A DNA stretch of 64,000 nucleotides from Serratia inhibens (GTDB lineage: Bacteria > Pseudomonadota > Gammaproteobacteria > Enterobacterales > Enterobacteriaceae). The notes under the pieces are model-generated. The model searched no databases, was not told where the DNA came from, and saw nothing but the letters and a program-made list of their open reading frames with translations. The stretch covers positions 434,001-498,000 of the forward strand of contig NZ_QYYG01000001.1 of NCBI RefSeq assembly GCF_003591175.1, written 5' to 3'. The position numbers were made by a program, and so were the translations under genes. Shown here one piece after another: positions 60,784-64,000 of this stretch; within the stretch, counting starts at the first letter, position 1; each line of letters begins with the position of its first letter.

Positions 60784-62928
60784 ATGTTAACCACAGCTTT
60801 GCAGCAATCGGTCAAAATCGCCGTGACCAAATATCTCGGCATCAAGGAATATGCTTATACCTGTTACGGCGACAGTGTCGACAAGGATATTTATTACGTG
60901 GTACCGGAAATCCCGGTATTTGTCGCGAGGGGGCCGGACAACCCAAGCTTTATGTTCTACAAGTATCGCGGCGATGACACGCAAGGCGGCTATGCGCAAT
61001 TTACCGTCATGCTGCCGCATCCTGAATTGGACATGCAGGAGAAGATCCGCGCCCAGTTGTTTGGCAACATTCAAACGCAGCTGGAAGCGAAATCCACATT
61101 GATTGTTCAGTATGTTAAAGCCGAGCAGGCTTACGTGGCGGATCCGGAAAATCCGAGCAAAAAGTCGGCAATGGATACAGCGCTGAAAAATACGGGGCTG
61201 GACGACGATCAGGCCGCCAAATTTGTGGCGCTCTATGACAGCGGCAAAGGTAATGACCAATTCCTCAATGAGTTAATGCCGGAAGATGCGGCTAAAATCA
61301 AACTGCTGCAACCGCGATTTACGTCGGCGCAGGCCTCGTTGATTCTGGATAACAACGATAAATTCCATCGCCAAATCCCCACCACGCTGTCGCCTTCCGG
61401 CTTGGGGGATAACAATACCGTGTTCAGCCTGTCGCTCACCGGCGAAGGCGCCACCATGTTCGAAAAAGTGCTGCAAGGTACCGATAAAAACTCAAGTGTC
61501 GCGGTTCGCTTTGACTTCAACCTGGATGCTTCCCTGCCGGCGGCAAAGGTAACGGTCAGCTACGACAGCGAGATAACCAAGTCGGTGACGCAAGAGATCT
61601 CCTACCACACCTGGTCAGCCGATGAGAAAAAGATTGAACGCGAATATATCGAAAAAGGCGCCATTAGCATCAACGTCGAAATCGGCCTGACCGCAGCAGA
61701 GATGGGCATGACGCCGGAGCAGTACATTAAATGGAAAGACGGTCTGCGCGACTGGGGACAAAAACAGGTTGAGCAAATCCTCAGCAGCCAAACCGGGCTG
61801 GACATGAGTCTGGAGCTGCTCAACGATGCCGATGGATTTGGCAAATTCAAATCCAGCCTTGACCAAACCAAAAGCTTTACCCGGGTCTACGATGAGAACT
61901 CGGTGGTATCGTTTTCCATTGCACCGCAGGCCCAACTGCCGTCAATCCAGTCCATCGTCGGCGCAGAACATCTGGACCAGTACTTTAAAGAGTACGATCT
62001 CAATGACCCGTTCTACCAATATCTGCAGCCCGAATTCTTTGTCACCGACGACCTGGCGAAATATAACGTCGCCAATATCGTGGTAACCGCCGTCTACGAC
62101 AAAAACAATTACAGCACCTTGCAGTTTTCCCCAGGTGACACCAAACCGAAAAAAACCGACAAATGGTTTATCAACCCCGAGTTGGGCCGCACATTTACCT
62201 ATTCCTACACCGTCAATTTTACCGGCATGCAGGCCAAGCCTTACCATTCCGGCGAGATCCAGGCCAACGAGGAGTTGGTTGTCACCATTAACGTCGCGCA
62301 GTGCGGCATCGTTTATGCCGACATTGCTACGCTGCTTGATCCTATGGGATGGAAAATCTTCAGCCAGGTGGTGGTCAAAACGCTATATTCCGATCCGGAT
62401 AAGGGCGTCAAACTCAAAACCAACAGCCAGGTAGTCAATGAGTCGACCCCTCCTCAACCCTTTATTTACCCGATCGGCACTAACGTCGAACAACCGATTT
62501 ATTACTCCGCCGATTACTATGCCCTGGATGGCGACAGCCTGACTTATGTGCCAAACAGCATGGAAATCAACCCGGAGTGGCCTCACTATGACGGTATTCG
62601 CGGCAACCAAATCCTGATCGCCAACGCCCTGCCGAAGCAGCAGAAATACACCATTATCTTAAAGCCTGCGCAGAAAGATATTTCACTGATCACCTTCGAT
62701 ATGACGGTGTATTACCCAAAATGGGATTTCACGCAGGCCCAATCCTTTGCCTTGACCGAATTTGATCCCAAATCGATGACCCAATATCTGACCTTCAATC
62801 TGATGCAGCCGGAGAAAGACAATGTGCCGCAAATCCACTACATCGCCGTGGTGTATTTTGGTGCCGACAATGACCAAGTAGAGGTCACCAAAAACGTGAC
62901 GAGCAGCATCGTGGTCGTGACGTTTTGA
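60784..62928 (+). CDS. Large unknown protein of the cluster (subunit C)
   Basis: This 714-residue soluble protein is the largest complete member. AGAGGAAT precedes the ATG. The shared N-terminal module is at about residues 35-90 (DIYYVVPEIPVFVARGPDNP, then FMFYKYRG). A helical, charged part follows (about 85-180, for example DMQEKIRAQLFGNIQTQLEA). After it come beta-rich regions with SYDSEITKSVTQEISYHTWS and AAEMGMTPEQYIKWKDGLRD. The C-terminus (YIAVVYFGADNDQVEVTKNV) looks like an immunoglobulin-like strand pattern. No enzyme motif, signal peptide or membrane helix is seen. Confidence 0.7.
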   Translation: MLTTALQQSVKIAVTKYLGIKEYAYTCYGDSVDKDIYYVVPEIPVFVARGPDNPSFMFYKYRGDDTQGGYAQFTVMLPHPELDMQEKIRAQLFGNIQTQLEAKSTLIVQYVKAEQAYVADPENPSKKSAMDTALKNTGLDDDQAAKFVALYDSGKGNDQFLNELMPEDAAKIKLLQPRFTSAQASLILDNNDKFHRQIPTTLSPSGLGDNNTVFSLSLTGEGATMFEKVLQGTDKNSSVAVRFDFNLDASLPAAKVTVSYDSEITKSVTQEISYHTWSADEKKIEREYIEKGAISINVEIGLTAAEMGMTPEQYIKWKDGLRDWGQKQVEQILSSQTGLDMSLELLNDADGFGKFKSSLDQTKSFTRVYDENSVVSFSIAPQAQLPSIQSIVGAEHLDQYFKEYDLNDPFYQYLQPEFFVTDDLAKYNVANIVVTAVYDKNNYSTLQFSPGDTKPKKTDKWFINPELGRTFTYSYTVNFTGMQAKPYHSGEIQANEELVVTINVAQCGIVYADIATLLDPMGWKIFSQVVVKTLYSDPDKGVKLKTNSQVVNESTPPQPFIYPIGTNVEQPIYYSADYYALDGDSLTYVPNSMEINPEWPHYDGIRGNQILIANALPKQQKYTIILKPAQKDISLITFDMTVYYPKWDFTQAQSFALTEFDPKSMTQYLTFNLMQPEKDNVPQIHYIAVVYFGADNDQVEVTKNVTSSIVVVTF

Positions 62929-62996
62929 GGGGCTGAGGCAATCCGGGGCAAGCTCGTCTTGCCCTGTTTCCACCGTCACAACATGGGAAGGTCGCT

Positions 62997-64000
62997 ATGG
63001 ACAACCAATTGGTCGTGCAAAACATCTGTTTCATTCGCGCCGACCCGGACAGGCCAATTTATTACTACTGTGCCGCTGCACCGGGCATTACCGTGAATGA
63101 CGATAACCAACCCGCCGTCCAGCTCCAGATATTTAGGAACAGCAACCAACCGGCCACCGTTTACTACGCCACGCTGTCATTGCAAACTCAGTTGGAAAGC
63201 AACCCCGAGGCGGCACGCAAGGCCGCAGACGCCAGCCCGGATATCCCGCGCGATGCGTTGTTATTGCCGTTGCAGGCGATTGCCTGTAGCGCCACGCTGG
63301 ACATTCCCGGCTTTATTGCCGGCCAAACCAGCAAAACGTCTTTGAGTAACCAACAGTATTGTTATCTCTTGGCCAAATTAACCTCAGGCGACGATATCGC
63401 CCTGCTGGCGAGTCTGATGAACGCACCGGCTTCTGCGCCGATCGCCGTCAGTTATAAAATCGACTATCTGCAACAGCTGCCGCCGGCAACCTTTGAGCTG
63501 GAGGCCCGCTGGGATCAGGTCTATCAATTCCTCCAAGAGTCGGTCGGTTTCAACCTGTTGATTTTTTCTGTCGACATCGAGAAAACCTCGTCGCGGTTAA
63601 TCAGCGAAAAAGTGGTCAGGATCAAAGTCCGGGAAACCGATCCCGACGGCCATATCGAACAGGCGGCCGCCGAATTGACGCAGATCCTGACCAGCCAGTT
63701 TTTCACGCCGGTTTTTGCCCGCGCACCGCAACAACCTCACCCTGAGGCCGGTTTTTACCTGCAACGGGTGTCGATTGAAGACGTTGAACAACGGCGCTTG
63801 AGCGGCAAGCTGAGCGAAACCACGGTGGTGCAGCGTTCGCTTTATCCGCAGGCCTTGTTTGCCGAACTGGTCAAAGGCACCGATTATCAGGCCGACCGGG
63901 TGATCACCAAGAGCGATCTGCAGGATGATTTTTTCGCCTTCCGCGAAGTGCGTATCAATCTGCTGTCCACCGAACTGGACGACAATATTCAGTTGGTGGT
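62997..64000 (+). CDS. Large unknown protein of the cluster (subunit D), cut by the window end
   Basis: The frame opens at the ATG at 62997 with GGGAAGG five bases upstream, and stays open to the last base, so only the first 334 residues are visible. The N-terminal module RPIYYYCAAAPGITVNDDNQ, then PAVQLQIFRNSNQPATVYYA, is the clearest match to that of the preceding gene. The next part has IDYLQQLPPATFELEARWDQ and VYQFLQESVGFNLLIFSVDI. I do not recognise the family. The 68-bp gap from the previous gene holds no terminator, so it belongs to the same operon. Confidence 0.7.
   Translation, partial: MDNQLVVQNICFIRADPDRPIYYYCAAAPGITVNDDNQPAVQLQIFRNSNQPATVYYATLSLQTQLESNPEAARKAADASPDIPRDALLLPLQAIACSATLDIPGFIAGQTSKTSLSNQQYCYLLAKLTSGDDIALLASLMNAPASAPIAVSYKIDYLQQLPPATFELEARWDQVYQFLQESVGFNLLIFSVDIEKTSSRLISEKVVRIKVRETDPDGHIEQAAAELTQILTSQFFTPVFARAPQQPHPEAGFYLQRVSIEDVEQRRLSGKLSETTVVQRSLYPQALFAELVKGTDYQADRVITKSDLQDDFFAFREVRINLLSTELDDNIQLV

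Noticed and set aside
1-64000. CRISPR arrays, rRNA, tRNA, transposases or phage genes
   Set aside because: I looked for regular direct repeats, clover-leaf sequences and transposase motifs and saw none that could be supported.

Overview
The window reads as chromosomal DNA of an enterobacterium close to Serratia (inference). The genes are dense and mostly GC-rich. Many products resemble Escherichia coli, Dickeya or Serratia proteins: YqhA, AldB, AdhP, a galactan-utilisation locus and a PQQ dehydrogenase. No rRNA, tRNA, CRISPR array, phage or insertion-sequence gene was seen. Overall it is a metabolic, accessory-rich stretch made of many small regulator-plus-target modules.

Layout. 1-7 kb: the C-terminal part of a membrane PQQ sugar dehydrogenase, a PAS-GGDEF-EAL protein, a solute-binding protein, and a divergent oxidoreductase/TetR pair. 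7-11.8 kb: an AcoR-type sigma-54 activator divergent from aldB-adhP, with a clear -24/-12 promoter. 11.7-13.2 kb: a zinc-ribbon metallopeptidase and small ORFs. 13.3-16.8 kb: an apparently inserted lysR/esterase/ene-reductase module, flanked by an SDR remnant and a truncated M14 deacylase gene. 17-20.5 kb: an Lrp regulator facing a DDAH plus amino-acid ABC operon that has no ATPase. 20.7-23 kb: LysR and MFS. 23-28 kb: a three-gene sugar/polyol operon with its own sigma-54 promoter, palindromic activator site and divergent activator. 28-31.6 kb: a SelW-like protein and heme uptake genes. 32-36.6 kb: YqhA, a FabZ-like/methyltransferase pair, a ribbon-helix-helix protein, and an MFS/TetR pair. 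36.6-48.2 kb: a complete galactan locus (ganR, ganL, ganB, ganA, ganG, ganF, ganE, ganK) with an orphan PTS EIIB gene. 48.3-54.8 kb: YjbR, two LysR modules, an unknown protein and an MFS transporter.

55.3 kb to the end is the least explained part. After about 545 bp of AT-rich DNA comes a tight same-strand run of a degenerate Nudix-like protein, a Hint-domain protein and four large soluble proteins that match no family I recognise. The last one runs off the window. By eye the four large proteins share an N-terminal module of about 50 residues, which suggests a multi-subunit system built from duplicated subunits. It is the best candidate here for an undescribed system.

In the galactan locus, GanL would admit galactan through the outer membrane, GanA would cut it in the periplasm, GanEFGK would import oligomers and GanB would release galactose, under GanR repression. 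The two sigma-54 modules each pair an enhancer-binding protein with a divergent catabolic operon.
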